Below are positions 16,600 to 28,024 of a stretch of DNA of 64,000 bases, piece by piece (positions within the stretch are counted from its first letter, which is position 1; each line of letters starts with the position of its first letter). The notes under the pieces were generated by a model. It did no database searches. It saw nothing but the letters and a program-made list of their open reading frames with translations, and was not told the origin of the DNA. This DNA is from Cyanobacteria bacterium UBA7753 (GTDB lineage Bacteria > Cyanobacteriota > Vampirovibrionia > Gastranaerophilales > Gastranaerophilaceae). The translations under genes and the position numbers were made by a program. The stretch is taken from assembly GCA_002481545.1 (NCBI GenBank), contig DLEF01000056.1, forward strand, positions 1-64,000, given 5' to 3'.

Positions 16600-17742
16600 G
16601 TGGACAGAAGGTTTTTAGTAAAAGAAGTTAAAAATGCCGATTGGCAAAAAGAGCTTGAACTTATCGGGTTTGATAAATCATACAGACATAAAGCCTCTGA
16701 TAAGTTTATGTTCAAGGATTTAAAAATATACTCTCTTACTCCGGCGCAAGCAAATATTTTGAAGCAGACTGCCCTGTCCGTCGGTGCGGATTGTGCAACA
16801 AACAGAGAGGTTATTACGGGTAAAGCAGAAACCTCAGATGCAATACTTTCGGGGAGCTTTTCTCAGCTTGATAAAATATCAAAAAAACTTGAACATCAGC
16901 CGTTCGGGCTGTCAGAACTCGCAAAAGTTATAGAAGAACAATTAGTCGAAAAACAGGTTAAAACAAAGATAGTAGGGATTTTAAATATTACCCCTAATTC
17001 GTTTTCCGACGGGGGCAAATACAATACGACAGAGGCTGCCTGTGAACATTTTAGACAGCTCGTATCAGACGGAGCCGATATGATAGATATTGGAGCGGAA
17101 TCAACCAAAGCGGGGGCTCCTGCTATTTCTGCAGAAGTTCAGTTAGAAAAGATTTTGCCTGTATTGAATTTTGCAAAAGAGAATAAATACAATATTCCGA
17201 TTAGTATTGATACAAGGTCGGCGGAAGTCGCGGAGGAGTGTCTGAAAAACGGGGTTGCCGTAATCAACGATGTATCAGGGTTAAAGTATGACGACAAAAT
17301 GGCGGAGGTTGTCGCAAAGTATCAGGCGAAAGTTATTATCCAACATTCCCTCGGATTAGAAAAAAATATGGTTCAAGATGTTAACTATACAAGCGTTGTC
17401 GATGATGTGTATAAGGATTTGTATAAACAGATAGAGTATGCAAAATCCGTCGGCGTTACGGATATTATAACCGATATCGGGTTCGGGTTTGACAAGGATT
17501 TGGAGGACAATTTCAGGCTGTTCAACAGGATAGATGAGTTTTCCTCTCTCGGGTATCCGATTATGGCAGGGATATCAAGAAAAAGTATGCTCAATATGAA
17601 AGATGCCCCGAATGAAGAGAAGGACATATTCACCCTCGCATTGGATGCAATAATGGTAGAACATTCCGTCGATTATCTGCGGGTTCATAACGTAAAATTG
17701 CACAGGAAATTGATTGATATTTACCGTAAGGATTTGAGATAG
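16600..17742 (+). CDS. folP: Dihydropteroate synthase with N-terminal extension
   Basis: FolP joins pABA to the pterin pyrophosphate in folate synthesis. The catalytic domain (about residues 122-380) has the signatures GILNITPNSFSDGG, MIDIGAESTKAG, SIDTRSAEVAE, INDVSGL, DIGFGFDK and AGISRKSM. Residues 1-115 are an extra N-terminal domain, similar in size to that in clostridial FolP proteins. The start is GTG at 16600, preceded by AGAGG. At 380 residues it is longer than the standard 280 because of the extension. No other folate gene is adjacent. Confidence 0.93.
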   Translation: MDRRFLVKEVKNADWQKELELIGFDKSYRHKASDKFMFKDLKIYSLTPAQANILKQTALSVGADCATNREVITGKAETSDAILSGSFSQLDKISKKLEHQPFGLSELAKVIEEQLVEKQVKTKIVGILNITPNSFSDGGKYNTTEAACEHFRQLVSDGADMIDIGAESTKAGAPAISAEVQLEKILPVLNFAKENKYNIPISIDTRSAEVAEECLKNGVAVINDVSGLKYDDKMAEVVAKYQAKVIIQHSLGLEKNMVQDVNYTSVVDDVYKDLYKQIEYAKSVGVTDIITDIGFGFDKDLEDNFRLFNRIDEFSSLGYPIMAGISRKSMLNMKDAPNEEKDIFTLALDAIMVEHSVDYLRVHNVKLHRKLIDIYRKDLR

Positions 17743-17765
17743 ATTTGTCAGGTGATGTGAGGGAA

Positions 17766-17980
17766 GGCACTAAGATACTAAGGCACTAAGAAATTTTGGT
17801 GCCGTATTTTATAATAAAAATATGGCACCTGAGTTGAAAAGTTTTTTAATATAGCAGAGTAAAGTATTTGTAGGGTGCAATTTTTTGCACCACAAATGAT
17901 TATGCCTGTCCACACTTTCAAACACTCATCCACGGAGTGGTTCTTAGTGCCCTAGTGCCTTACTGCCTTAGTATCTTCAA
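17766..17980. repeat. MITE-like mosaic with inverted CTAAGGCACTAAG modules
   Basis: The gap 17743-18081 holds GGCACTAAGATACTAAGGCA at the left and the inverted TTAGTGCCCTAGTGCCTTAC with GCCTTAGTATC at the right, the same modules that bound the 4138-4470 element. Inside is the GTAGGGTGCAATTTTTTGCA palindrome (17870-17893). The rest of the gap is the gyrB promoter region. Confidence 0.6.
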
Positions 17981-18035
17981 AAGTAACATTTATTTACCTT
18001 ATATCTCATACAAAATGTACATTTTGGGCTGTTTG

Positions 18036-18044
18036 TGCTACAAT
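18036..18044 (+). promoter_or_regulatory. Extended -10 promoter of gyrB
   Basis: TGCTACAAT fits an extended -10. The mRNA leader would be about 31 bases and carries the GAGGAG ribosome site of gyrB. Confidence 0.6.
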
Positions 18045-18081
18045 ATACTTATGGAATAGTGTAGGCTTTGAGGAGAATTAA

Positions 18082-20523
<2,442 letters not shown>

Positions 20524-20568
20524 TATGAATTATTCATATAATATATTTCGAGATGTAGAGCGGGTTTT

Positions 20569-21570
20569 TCAATCCGCTCTATTCATATGACCGCCTTTGT
20601 AAAAATCTGCGATGTTATTGAACGTAATCCGCAGTTTATTGTTCACGGAATCAATCGTGTTTTGTGATATTCCGGAGGTAATTATAACATTATCAAATGT
20701 GGTCAATTCCTTTAGCAAGAGTAATATTTCCGCATAGTTTTTAGTGTCGGTATCCTTTGAATTTATATCATAATACTTATTTTCACATTCGATAACATCA
20801 AGTGCCACACCTTTTATTTGCTTAGTCTTTATTGCGTTGTAGAGTGCTTTTGTGTCCGTCAGACTGCCGTGAGAAGTATTTATTAAGACGGCATTATTTT
20901 TCATTATTTTAAATTCGTCCTCCGATATAAAATGATACAAGTCCTTGCTGTATGGAAGGTGCAGAGTGATTATGTCGGATTTTCTAAGTACATCAATCAA
21001 TGGTAAATATTCAACAAATTTCTGCAAATCTTTGTTTATTAAAATATCGTAGCCGTAGACCTTGAGTCCGAGTGTATGGGCGAGTCTGCAGACGGAAGAG
21101 CCTATTATCCCCGTTCCGATTACTCCGATTGAGAGATTGCGCAAGTCTCTGCCTTCATACTCTTCATAGCGGTTAATCTTAGATTTGAAATCATTTATTG
21201 ATTTGGGGATATTTCGCTCCAGCATAAACGTCATCCCGAGTACATATTGTGCGACCGATGTATTTTGATTGTCACAAATATTTACGACGGCAATGTTTCG
21301 AGCTCTACAAAATTTGATATCAATGTTATCATATCTGTTTGAGCGTATCGCAATAATCTGTAAATTCTTAAACTTGTCCAAGACTTTATTTGTTATTAAA
21401 GAGTTCGTATAAATACTGATTATGGCTGTTTCATCGCATTCGTTTACTGTTAATTTTGTGTTTTCGTTTAAGCTCTCTCGAAAGAAAGTAATCTCAAAAT
21501 CCGAGACGTCGTTTTGTTCAAAATATTTTTTCTCGGACGATTTCAAATCAAAAAACAGCATTTTAACCAT
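20569..21570 (-). CDS. D-2-hydroxyacid dehydrogenase-like protein with altered active site
   Basis: The 333-residue protein has the two-domain fold of D-lactate dehydrogenase-type enzymes: YDNID near 80-84, the NAD loop G152-TGIIG157, and NTSHGSLTD at 231-239. In active members the last motif reads NTSRG with a catalytic arginine and the C-terminal motif reads TPH with a catalytic histidine. Here arginine is replaced by H234 and TPH reads T298-S-G300. The Asp (D258) and Glu (E263) positions are kept. It may be inactive, use another chemistry, or bind NAD as a sensor. AAAGGAG lies eight bases before ATG. It is downstream of murT on the same strand. Confidence 0.8.
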   Translation of the reverse strand: MVKMLFFDLKSSEKKYFEQNDVSDFEITFFRESLNENTKLTVNECDETAIISIYTNSLITNKVLDKFKNLQIIAIRSNRYDNIDIKFCRARNIAVVNICDNQNTSVAQYVLGMTFMLERNIPKSINDFKSKINRYEEYEGRDLRNLSIGVIGTGIIGSSVCRLAHTLGLKVYGYDILINKDLQKFVEYLPLIDVLRKSDIITLHLPYSKDLYHFISEDEFKIMKNNAVLINTSHGSLTDTKALYNAIKTKQIKGVALDVIECENKYYDINSKDTDTKNYAEILLLLKELTTFDNVIITSGISQNTIDSVNNKLRITFNNIADFYKGGHMNRAD

Positions 21571-21652
21571 AAAATTTCTCCTTTAATAAATTATTTATTA
21601 AAGCGAAAATTTTTCTATTACCGTATATGGCTAAACGCAGTGATTACGTGAA

Positions 21653-22984
21653 CTATTTTTTAATCTTGTTTATCTCAAGCAAAGCCGTATAAGTCGGTAA
21701 AATAGTTATATTCCCTTCAGCCTCTCTTGTTATTGTATTTATTGCCGTATGGATATTAGGGATAACTTTGATGTTTTCAACGCCCGCATATTTTAACCTT
21801 GTTGCCATATCATATGCGCGGGCGCCCGTTGTGATTATACGTTTTTTGCTGTCTTTGAGAAGTTCAAAATCCGCATCCCATAGCCAAGAAACATCTCTGC
21901 CGTCCGCGTAATCATCATTTATTGCAATCATAATGTCTGAGTCAAGGTCTACGGTTTTCAGCACTTCGCTCGCGCCAGTAGGGTTTTTAATCAACTGAAT
22001 AAGTGCTTTGTGTCCTCTGATTGTTCTTGTCTCACTTCTTCCGAAGACTGATTTGTAGCTGTAGAGTGCATCCTGCAGGTCTTCATACCCTAGCTCTATT
22101 GCGGTTACAACAGCGGCAAGGACATTGTAAGCATTGTATACACCCGTTAAGTATGTTTTAAATTCATATTCTTTATCTCCGTGGGAGATGTTTATGATTG
22201 AATAATCTTTATAGATTTTAGCGTTTGCACTGTAGTCGCACTCTGCTCTTTTATATCCGCAATCACAGTAATAGTGCCCTTGTTGAGCGTAGAAACGTTT
22301 TGAATATTTGAGAACTTTTCCGCAATTTACGCAGTTGAAAACTTCCATTGGTGCTTTTGATTCTATATTTTTATCCATATATTGGATATCGTCAAACCCG
22401 AAGTATACGGGTTTAATGTCATTCGGAGCCTTGAAGTTTACAACGATAGGATCGTCGGCATTCAAGACAAGTTTTACTTTAGGGTTTTTGTCTATTGCCT
22501 CCTGTATCTTCTTTGCGGTTGTATTGAGTTCGCCATATCTGTCCAGTTGGTCACGAAACAGGTTTGTTACGATAAGATAGTCCGTTTCCAAATAATCATA
22601 CAGTTTTGTCAAATATGCCTCGTCGGATTCAAGGACTGCATAATTAAATCTCTTAAACGGATAAATAGATAACGCCATTGTGTTTGCGATACCTGAGAGC
22701 ATATTTGCTCCCTTTTCGTTATGAATAACGGATTTGTTCTGGCATTCCAAAAGGTGTGATAAAACGCCCGCCGTTGTAGTCTTTCCGTTTGTTCCCGTGA
22801 CCGCTATACATTCGTTTTTTATGTAGTTTGCGGTATATCTCAAGAAATTAGGCGTAATCTTTAGCATGACCATTCCGATAAATGATGTGCCCGAAGAACG
22901 ACCTCTCATATTGATTGCTATTTTAATCAGTCTTGCGATTACCAGTAATATATAAAACCTAACTAACTTAACTATAAATTTCAT
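21653..22984 (-). CDS. murT: MurT-type lipid II isoglutaminyl synthase subunit
   Basis: MurT with its glutaminase partner GatD amidates the D-glutamate of lipid II, needed for peptidoglycan cross-linking in many Gram-positives and some others. The 443-residue protein begins with a hydrophobic helix (residues 1-25), then the Mur ligase P-loop VTGTNGKTTT (62-71), ESDEAYLTKL, TNLFRDQLDRYGE, a four-cysteine zinc ribbon (CVNCG and CDCG) and a C-terminal DUF1727 part. GatD is normally the next gene in the operon; here the next gene is a dehydrogenase-like protein and no GatD is visible in the window. Confidence 0.92.
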   Translation of the reverse strand: MKFIVKLVRFYILLVIARLIKIAINMRGRSSGTSFIGMVMLKITPNFLRYTANYIKNECIAVTGTNGKTTTAGVLSHLLECQNKSVIHNEKGANMLSGIANTMALSIYPFKRFNYAVLESDEAYLTKLYDYLETDYLIVTNLFRDQLDRYGELNTTAKKIQEAIDKNPKVKLVLNADDPIVVNFKAPNDIKPVYFGFDDIQYMDKNIESKAPMEVFNCVNCGKVLKYSKRFYAQQGHYYCDCGYKRAECDYSANAKIYKDYSIINISHGDKEYEFKTYLTGVYNAYNVLAAVVTAIELGYEDLQDALYSYKSVFGRSETRTIRGHKALIQLIKNPTGASEVLKTVDLDSDIMIAINDDYADGRDVSWLWDADFELLKDSKKRIITTGARAYDMATRLKYAGVENIKVIPNIHTAINTITREAEGNITILPTYTALLEINKIKK

Positions 22985-23083
22985 GAAAAATACTGTTCCC
23001 TCATGTATTTTGTTTATGCTATAAATACAGTATACTTATAATATGATAGTACAAAATAACGAAATAGTAGAAATTATTAACAA

Positions 23084-23440
23084 ATGTTTTTATTGATTAC
23101 AACAGTTTTTATAGCTCTGGTAGTTATAGTAATAAATATATTGTATTTCCTGATACAATCGGATAGAAAAGTATTAGCAATACTCAAACAAGTCGATAAA
23201 GGTCGTGTCAAGTTGAAATGGCGTCTTGGCGCGATTACGGAAATAACCGAAGGGGTAAACGAAGTACTAATCCCGCATACGGTCAAATGCGTAGAGAAAA
23301 ACTGCGAAAGATTCACACTAAAGACTTTGAGAGAATTTTTACAAACAAGTATAATATTCTTTATAAATAACAGATATAAGAAATTGTTGTTAGGTTTGGA
23401 AATCGGATACTTTTTCGGTAAAGGTTTCTTAAAGAAGTAA
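23084..23440 (+). CDS. Hypothetical membrane-anchored protein
   Basis: A 118-residue protein with one N-terminal transmembrane helix (residues 2-25) followed by a basic, soluble region. Not recognised. Its ATG has no strong ribosome site. It lies about 50 bases upstream of a YtxH-like gene and may lead the envelope-stress-like cluster 23084-24556. It is divergent from murT. Confidence 0.65.
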   Translation: MFLLITTVFIALVVIVINILYFLIQSDRKVLAILKQVDKGRVKLKWRLGAITEITEGVNEVLIPHTVKCVEKNCERFTLKTLREFLQTSIIFFINNRYKKLLLGLEIGYFFGKGFLKK

Positions 23441-23490
23441 AATATGATATAATCAGTGTGACAAAAAACAATAAAAAGAGGTGAAAAATT

Positions 23491-23805
23491 ATGTCAGAAG
23501 AAAGAACATCAATAGGATTCGGTTTAGGTCTGATTGCCGGTGTTGTAGGCGGCATAATAGCAGGGGTTTTAATGGCTCCGTCAGAAGGTCATGACTCAAG
23601 AGAAAAACTCAAAAAAACTGTTTGTGATTTTGCGGAAGAACATTCTCCGAAAGTTCATGAAGCAAAGAAAAGAGCTTTTGAATCTTTGGACTTACTCAGA
23701 TATAAGTTAGAAAGACAATATAAAAGATTTAACAACATGTTAAAATCAAAGAAAATGAGAAAAGCAAAAGAACTTGAAGGTTCTGCTTACGATTACGATT
23801 ACTAA
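23491..23805 (+). CDS. YtxH-like membrane protein
   Basis: The 104-residue protein shows the YtxH pattern: a short N-terminus, one glycine-rich transmembrane helix (GLGLIAGVVGGIIAGVLMAP, residues 11-30), the A-P-S-E turn, then SREKLKK and a charged helical tail. In Bacillus ytxG and ytxH belong to a general-stress operon. AAAAGAGG precedes ATG. The next gene is a YtxG/DUF948-like protein, which strengthens the call. Molecular function in any organism is poorly known. Confidence 0.75.
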   Translation: MSEERTSIGFGLGLIAGVVGGIIAGVLMAPSEGHDSREKLKKTVCDFAEEHSPKVHEAKKRAFESLDLLRYKLERQYKRFNNMLKSKKMRKAKELEGSAYDYDY

Positions 23806-23823
23806 TAAAGGAAAAAATAACTA

Positions 23824-24198
23824 ATGGAAACAGAATTATCTCAAGGTTTAACTTTTTTGGCTTGGACCTGCGCAGGATTTTTAATCATAGTAGGTATTTT
23901 CGTGGTTAAATTACTGTTTGATTTATCAAGATTGGTTGTCAGCCTCAAAAAATCAGCTGATATTGTCCACACGGAACTCAATCCGATAATGAAAAACGTA
24001 AACGAATCCACGACTACAATAAACAATTTTGTACAAGGTACAAGCAAGCGAGTCGGCAGAATTACGGACTTGTACGACCATGTATCTGATGCGGTTATTG
24101 CATCGGTTACAAAGGTTTCCGCTCTGTCGGGATTTTTGGCTAAGTCTGCGGTTAAAGGCGCTTTTTCTGCAGTAAAATCGTTTTTAAAGAAAAAATAA
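23824..24198 (+). CDS. DUF948 (YtxG-like) membrane protein
   Basis: A 124-residue protein with one N-terminal membrane helix (residues 9-30) followed by an amphipathic helical region (SLKKSADIVHTELNPIMKNV), the pattern of DUF948/YtxG proteins. It starts 18 bases after the YtxH-like gene and precedes another YtxH-like gene, reproducing the ytxG-ytxH association. It probably acts at the inner face of the membrane, possibly in a stress response. Confidence 0.7.
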   Translation: METELSQGLTFLAWTCAGFLIIVGIFVVKLLFDLSRLVVSLKKSADIVHTELNPIMKNVNESTTTINNFVQGTSKRVGRITDLYDHVSDAVIASVTKVSALSGFLAKSAVKGAFSAVKSFLKKK

Positions 24199-24289
24199 CC
24201 GTATCTATGGATAAATCGGCTAATGTCAAAGATAAAATAATCGCTTAAAATAAAAAAGTTTACTCGATAAAAAAGAAAAGGAGAATATT

Positions 24290-24556
24290 ATGTCAGTAGG
24301 AAGATTTTTTACAGGTGTTGCTATCGGTGCAGCTATCGGTGCTATCGCAGGAATACTCTTAGCTCCGGAATCAGGTGAAGAAACAAGAGAAAAACTCGGC
24401 GATATGGCTAAGGATGTTGCGGGCAAGACTGAAAAAACAGTTAAAGAATTGCAAGACAAAGCAGATTCTATCGTATCCGATATGCAAGAAAAAGGAGATG
24501 AAATCATCTCAAAAATCCAAGATTTAATCAATAAACAAAAAGAAGAAAACGCTTAA
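24290..24556 (+). CDS. YtxH-like membrane protein
   Basis: An 88-residue YtxH-family protein: one glycine/alanine-rich transmembrane helix (FFTGVAIGAAIGAIAGILLA), the APESGEETREKL signature, and a coiled-coil-like tail rich in Lys, Asp and Glu. AAAGGAG gives a strong ribosome site. A terminator follows at 24584-24619. Second YtxH-like protein in the cluster, sharing the signature but not close sequence identity with the first. Confidence 0.85.
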   Translation: MSVGRFFTGVAIGAAIGAIAGILLAPESGEETREKLGDMAKDVAGKTEKTVKELQDKADSIVSDMQEKGDEIISKIQDLINKQKEENA

Positions 24557-24583
24557 TTTGATTATTTCTTTAAATAACAATAC

Positions 24584-24619
24584 AAAAAGAAGGTGGAATT
24601 TATTTTCATCTTCTTTTTT
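24584..24619 (+). terminator. Intrinsic terminator
   Basis: A 14-base stem (AAAAAGAAGGTGGA with its partner at 24605-24618, two G-U pairs) ends in a T run. It ends the YtxG/YtxH cluster. Confidence 0.75.
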
Positions 24620-24662
24620 ATTTTCCTTTATTCATGCGCATTTTGAGAATTACATAAAATTT

Positions 24663-24680
24663 ATTGTAAAGTTTTGTAAC
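24663..24680 (-). promoter_or_regulatory. HLR1 (RpaB-type) box, exact match
   Basis: ATTGTAAA-GT-TTTGTAAC fits the reverse complement of HLR1 at all defined positions. It lies between the terminator of the YtxH cluster and a candidate small RNA at about 24747-24832. It is nearly identical to the box at 11725. Confidence 0.6.
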
Positions 24681-24746
24681 GATTTTTCAAAAATATGTTA
24701 TAAAATAACAAAAAATATCTTTATGGTTTTTAAATAGAATATACAC

Positions 24747-24832
24747 AACACAATTTATTTATGTAATAAGATAACATAATACATAATTCATAAATACAAT
24801 TTCTCAAGAACGCAAGTTCTTGAGTTTTTTTA
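24747..24832 (+). ncRNA. Candidate small RNA with HLR1-type promoter
   Basis: The interval 24557-25166 has no gene. A TAGAAT -10 candidate at 24735-24740 is followed by an A-rich stretch (ATACACAACAC) and a perfect nine-base terminator stem with a GCAA tetraloop (24803-24824) and a T run. The predicted RNA is about 85 bases and has no ORF. The layout copies the 11725-11915 locus: HLR1 box, promoter, unstructured A/C-rich body, terminator. Confidence 0.5.
24803..24832 (+). terminator. Intrinsic terminator
   Basis: CTCAAGAAC / GTTCTTGAG, GCAA tetraloop, then seven T residues. No coding region ends here, so it marks a non-coding transcript. Confidence 0.88.
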
Positions 24833-24929
24833 TTTGTTCCGATTTGAGCAAAATTTGGGGTTGTCACGTTGAATTTATTGTCACAATTGTCCATAATAAT
24901 TTTAACAAAAGAAATGATACGTTAATGTG

Positions 24930-25020
24930 TGTGTCATTGCGAGAGGCGCAACGGCTTGCGACTCGCTCTGCCGAAGAAACAATCCTGTGAATTGTTTCTG
25001 AGAGGTAAATCCGGTCAACT
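24930..25020. repeat. GTCATTGCGAG-type dispersed repeat
   Basis: GTCATTGCGAGAGGCGCAAC followed by CTTGCGACTCGC and GAAACAATCC...GAATTGTTTC inverted pairs form a compound palindrome, of a type widespread between genes in many bacteria. The remainder of the gap (25021-25130) holds nothing I recognise except the promoter-like TTATAAT near 25129 before the PPIase gene. Confidence 0.5.
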
Positions 25021-25166
25021 TGTTTTAACTTTTGAATAAAGGGTTAGATTTATTTGATATATAAAGAAAAATGTTTTACAAATTCAGGGCTGACATGCAC
25101 TCGGGCGGTTTTAATAATAATTTCGTGTTATAATATTTTCAAAAATAAGGATAAGGAGTTAAAAAT

Positions 25167-25445
25167 ATGAAAATAAGAGCAAGTCATATTCTTGTAGAAA
25201 CAGAAGACGAAGCAAACGATTTATATGAACAGATTAAAAACGGGGCTGATTTTGCAGAGCTTGCAATGGAACATTCACTTTGCCCTTCAAAGCGTGACGG
25301 CGGAGATTTAAGATTTTTCGGCAAAGGTATGATGGTTAAGCCGTTTGAAGATGCCGCTTTTGCATTGGAAGTCGGAGAGGTTTCAAAACCTGTCAAGACT
25401 CAATTCGGATGGCACATTATTAAAGTAACGGATAAGAAGGACTAA
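25167..25445 (+). CDS. Parvulin-type peptidyl-prolyl cis-trans isomerase
   Basis: A 92-residue stand-alone parvulin domain, which speeds proline isomerisation during folding. Hallmarks: ASHILVETEDEA at the N-terminus, FAELAMEHSLCPS, GGDLRFFGKGMM, FEDAAFALEVGEVS and QFGWHIIKV. It resembles E. coli PpiC in size and has no signal peptide, so it is cytoplasmic. AAGGAG precedes ATG. Its stop overlaps the region of the next ATG by one base, so it is coupled to the peptidase gene. Confidence 0.93.
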   Translation: MKIRASHILVETEDEANDLYEQIKNGADFAELAMEHSLCPSKRDGGDLRFFGKGMMVKPFEDAAFALEVGEVSKPVKTQFGWHIIKVTDKKD

Positions 25446-27007
25446 TGGACTTAGCAAAATTCAATGTTGATTATTTGTTGGTGAATACGACAAACCAATT
25501 TTTGTTGGAGTATGCACCGATAGAAGAAAATGCCTGCCATAAACTCACCGGATTTACGGGTGATACGGGCGATTCTTTGCTGACTGCAGACGGAGAGATT
25601 TTCCTGTTTGTTGACGGAAGATATCACACCCAAGCGGATAACGAGGTTGACCATAACAAAGTTCAGGTCGTAAAACTCGCAATCGGACAGAGACAGGATG
25701 ATGAAATCATTGCGCGTATTAAACCGCATACCACTCTCGGGATTGATTCGAGAAAGGTATCACAGGCGCGCTATGAGTATTTCAAAACATTACTTAAAGA
25801 AATACATTCCGAGGTTAAATTACTTGATATAAAATCCGAGATAAAGTCAAAAGCGGGCGACGCGGTTGAAATTCCGACAGAGCTCACAGGTGCAAGTTTT
25901 GAAGAAAAAGTCGCCAAAATTCATAAACCCGCACTGTTTACAAATTCGGAAGAAATATCTTATTTGTGCAACCTGCGAGATTTTTCACAAAATTTTGCGG
26001 TCAAAATAGACGGAAAATTGTTTGTCGGGAACGATAAAAGCGTATTATTCTCACCTAACCCTGACAAAATAAAAACAGACAAGTTTGAAGTAAGACCTTT
26101 GGCTGATTTTGACGAATTTATAAAAGGGATAAATGAGGAAATTATAGTTGATAAATCGACGATTAATGCTCATGATTATGCCCTAGTCAATAATCCAAAG
26201 GCTGAAAATTCCGAAGTAAAACAGATGAAAGCCGTAAAAAACGATGCTGAAATAAAACATCTGAAACACTGTTTTGAGATGACTGACAAGGCTCTGTTGG
26301 CAACAAGAGATTATATCTACAACAACGATAACATCTCGGAGCTTGATATAGATAACGAACTCACAAAGAACTTTATGAAGTTTGGGGCTAAATCCTTGAG
26401 TTTTAAATCCATAGTCGCAAGAAACCAAAACGCGGCACTTGCCCACTATATGAAATCATCAAAAGATGAAATCGTAAAAGACGGAGACTTAGTCTTGATA
26501 GATTGCGGAGCATATTATGAAGGCGGACTCGCTACGGATTGTACAAGAGTTTTCGTAAAAGGGAAACCGTCAGAGCTCCAAAGAAAGGTTTACACAACAG
26601 TCTTAAAAATGTTCCTGAATGCCTACAACTACAAAATGGTTGAAGGATTTACACAGGGGTTTGAGATAGATAACCTCGCGAGAGTCATTGCAGTCCAAAA
26701 CGAGATAAAAGGGTTTGAATTTTCTCACGGACTCGGGCACGGTATCGGGGTTTGCGTACACGAGGCACCGCCTAATTTGAGCAAAAACAATATCGCAAGA
26801 ACCCCTATCAAAAATCATATGTGCTTTACGATAGAGCCGGGACTTTATAACGATGAATATTTCGGGGTAAGGTTGGAAAACTCTTGCTACTTGGAAGATG
26901 AGGCCATAAAATCATTCTCCGATATGTGTTATGAAGAAAAATTGATTGATTATTCGCTCCTGAACGAGGACGAAAAAGACATGCTCAAAGAATTTAAGGT
27001 GAAATAA
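25445..27007 (+). CDS. pepP: Xaa-Pro aminopeptidase (M24B)
   Basis: A metallo-aminopeptidase that removes N-terminal residues before proline. The N-terminal creatinase-like domain (about 1-240) includes FTGDTGDSLL and FVDGRYHTQAD. The C-terminal pita-bread domain has the five metal ligands: two Asp in LIDCGAYYEGGLATDCTR, His in HGLGHGIGVCVHEAP, Glu in CFTIEPGLY and Glu in VRLENS. At 520 residues it is rather long. It sits between a prolyl isomerase and an RNA methylase in one overlapping operon, which links two proline-related activities. Confidence 0.93.
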   Translation: MDLAKFNVDYLLVNTTNQFLLEYAPIEENACHKLTGFTGDTGDSLLTADGEIFLFVDGRYHTQADNEVDHNKVQVVKLAIGQRQDDEIIARIKPHTTLGIDSRKVSQARYEYFKTLLKEIHSEVKLLDIKSEIKSKAGDAVEIPTELTGASFEEKVAKIHKPALFTNSEEISYLCNLRDFSQNFAVKIDGKLFVGNDKSVLFSPNPDKIKTDKFEVRPLADFDEFIKGINEEIIVDKSTINAHDYALVNNPKAENSEVKQMKAVKNDAEIKHLKHCFEMTDKALLATRDYIYNNDNISELDIDNELTKNFMKFGAKSLSFKSIVARNQNAALAHYMKSSKDEIVKDGDLVLIDCGAYYEGGLATDCTRVFVKGKPSELQRKVYTTVLKMFLNAYNYKMVEGFTQGFEIDNLARVIAVQNEIKGFEFSHGLGHGIGVCVHEAPPNLSKNNIARTPIKNHMCFTIEPGLYNDEYFGVRLENSCYLEDEAIKSFSDMCYEEKLIDYSLLNEDEKDMLKEFKVK

Positions 27008-27762
27008 TGGAAATAACCTCCGTAAATAATGACCTTGTAAAAGAAACCGTCAAACTCCAACAAAAAAAATACAGAGCTAAGAGCGGGAAATTTTTGCTGG
27101 AGGGTTATAAACCCGTATTTGAGGCGGCAAACAGCGGAATAAAACTGGAACACATATTTGTCCTTAAAGACAGGGCAGATAAATACGATTTCATCAAACA
27201 GGAACTTATCCTCACAAACGAGCCTGTCTTAAAGAAAATATCCACGACGGATACCGCTCCGGATGTTGTAGCGGTCGGTGTTCAGCCTGCTGAAAACAAA
27301 GAAGTCGGCTCTAAGGTCATTTTATTAGAAAACATATCGGATGCGGGAAACTTTGGCACAATTGTCAGAAGTGCCGTTGCCTTCGGGATTGATACGATAG
27401 TTTTATACGGTGACACAGTGGATGTTTATAACCCTAAATGTGTGCGTTCCGCCGTCGGAAACCTCTGGAAGGTAAACATTATCCATATAAAAGAGTTTGA
27501 AGAATTAAATCGATTATTTAAAGATTATGAAAGGGTTGCAACACTCCCGAAAACCGACAATTCCGTATGGTTAAAAGATTGGCGAAATAACGTAAAACAA
27601 GACGACAAAGTCCTTGTAATGTTCGGTTCGGAAGCCGACGGATTATCGCAGGAATTAAAAGACTTCGCCACCCAAAACCTCACCATAGAGATGAGCCCAA
27701 AAGTTGAATCCCTAAACCTTAGCACAACAGCAAGCATTATTATGTATGAGATGATGGGGTAA
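27007..27762 (+). CDS. SpoU/TrmH-family RNA 2'-O-methyltransferase
   Basis: The 251-residue protein matches the RlmB/TrmH type of RNA ribose methylases, with a deep-knot SAM site. Motif 1 is NISDAGNFGTIVRSA, motif 2 is LVMFGSEADGLSQEL, and motif 3 is VESLNLSTTASIIMYE. An N-terminal RNA-binding substrate domain (about 1-95) is present. It overlaps pepP by one base (TAATG). The substrate, 23S rRNA or tRNA, cannot be decided from sequence. Confidence 0.92.
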   Translation: MEITSVNNDLVKETVKLQQKKYRAKSGKFLLEGYKPVFEAANSGIKLEHIFVLKDRADKYDFIKQELILTNEPVLKKISTTDTAPDVVAVGVQPAENKEVGSKVILLENISDAGNFGTIVRSAVAFGIDTIVLYGDTVDVYNPKCVRSAVGNLWKVNIIHIKEFEELNRLFKDYERVATLPKTDNSVWLKDWRNNVKQDDKVLVMFGSEADGLSQELKDFATQNLTIEMSPKVESLNLSTTASIIMYEMMG

Positions 27763-28024
27763 ATATTTTAAAGATTGCAAAATAGTGTTGGTGCGGTGGT
27801 GACCGCACCCTACTCTAACGGTTATTTATTGCCATATTGTTCTTTCATCATCTTTTTTAATACTCTTTAACCAAATATAACCATTATTCTGCGTTACTAT
27901 CCGCACCCTACGCTACGGTTATGTTCTATACTTGTTTTTTATAATTTATAATTTCTGCTTTATTTCTCAAAGTAGGGTGCGGTCACTACCGCACAAACGA
28001 AAACCATAAAAAATTAAAAATTTA

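Noticed and set aside
18051..18059. A start-stop minigene (ATG GAA TAG) at the predicted gyrB mRNA 5' end
   Set aside because: Too short to judge; likely chance.
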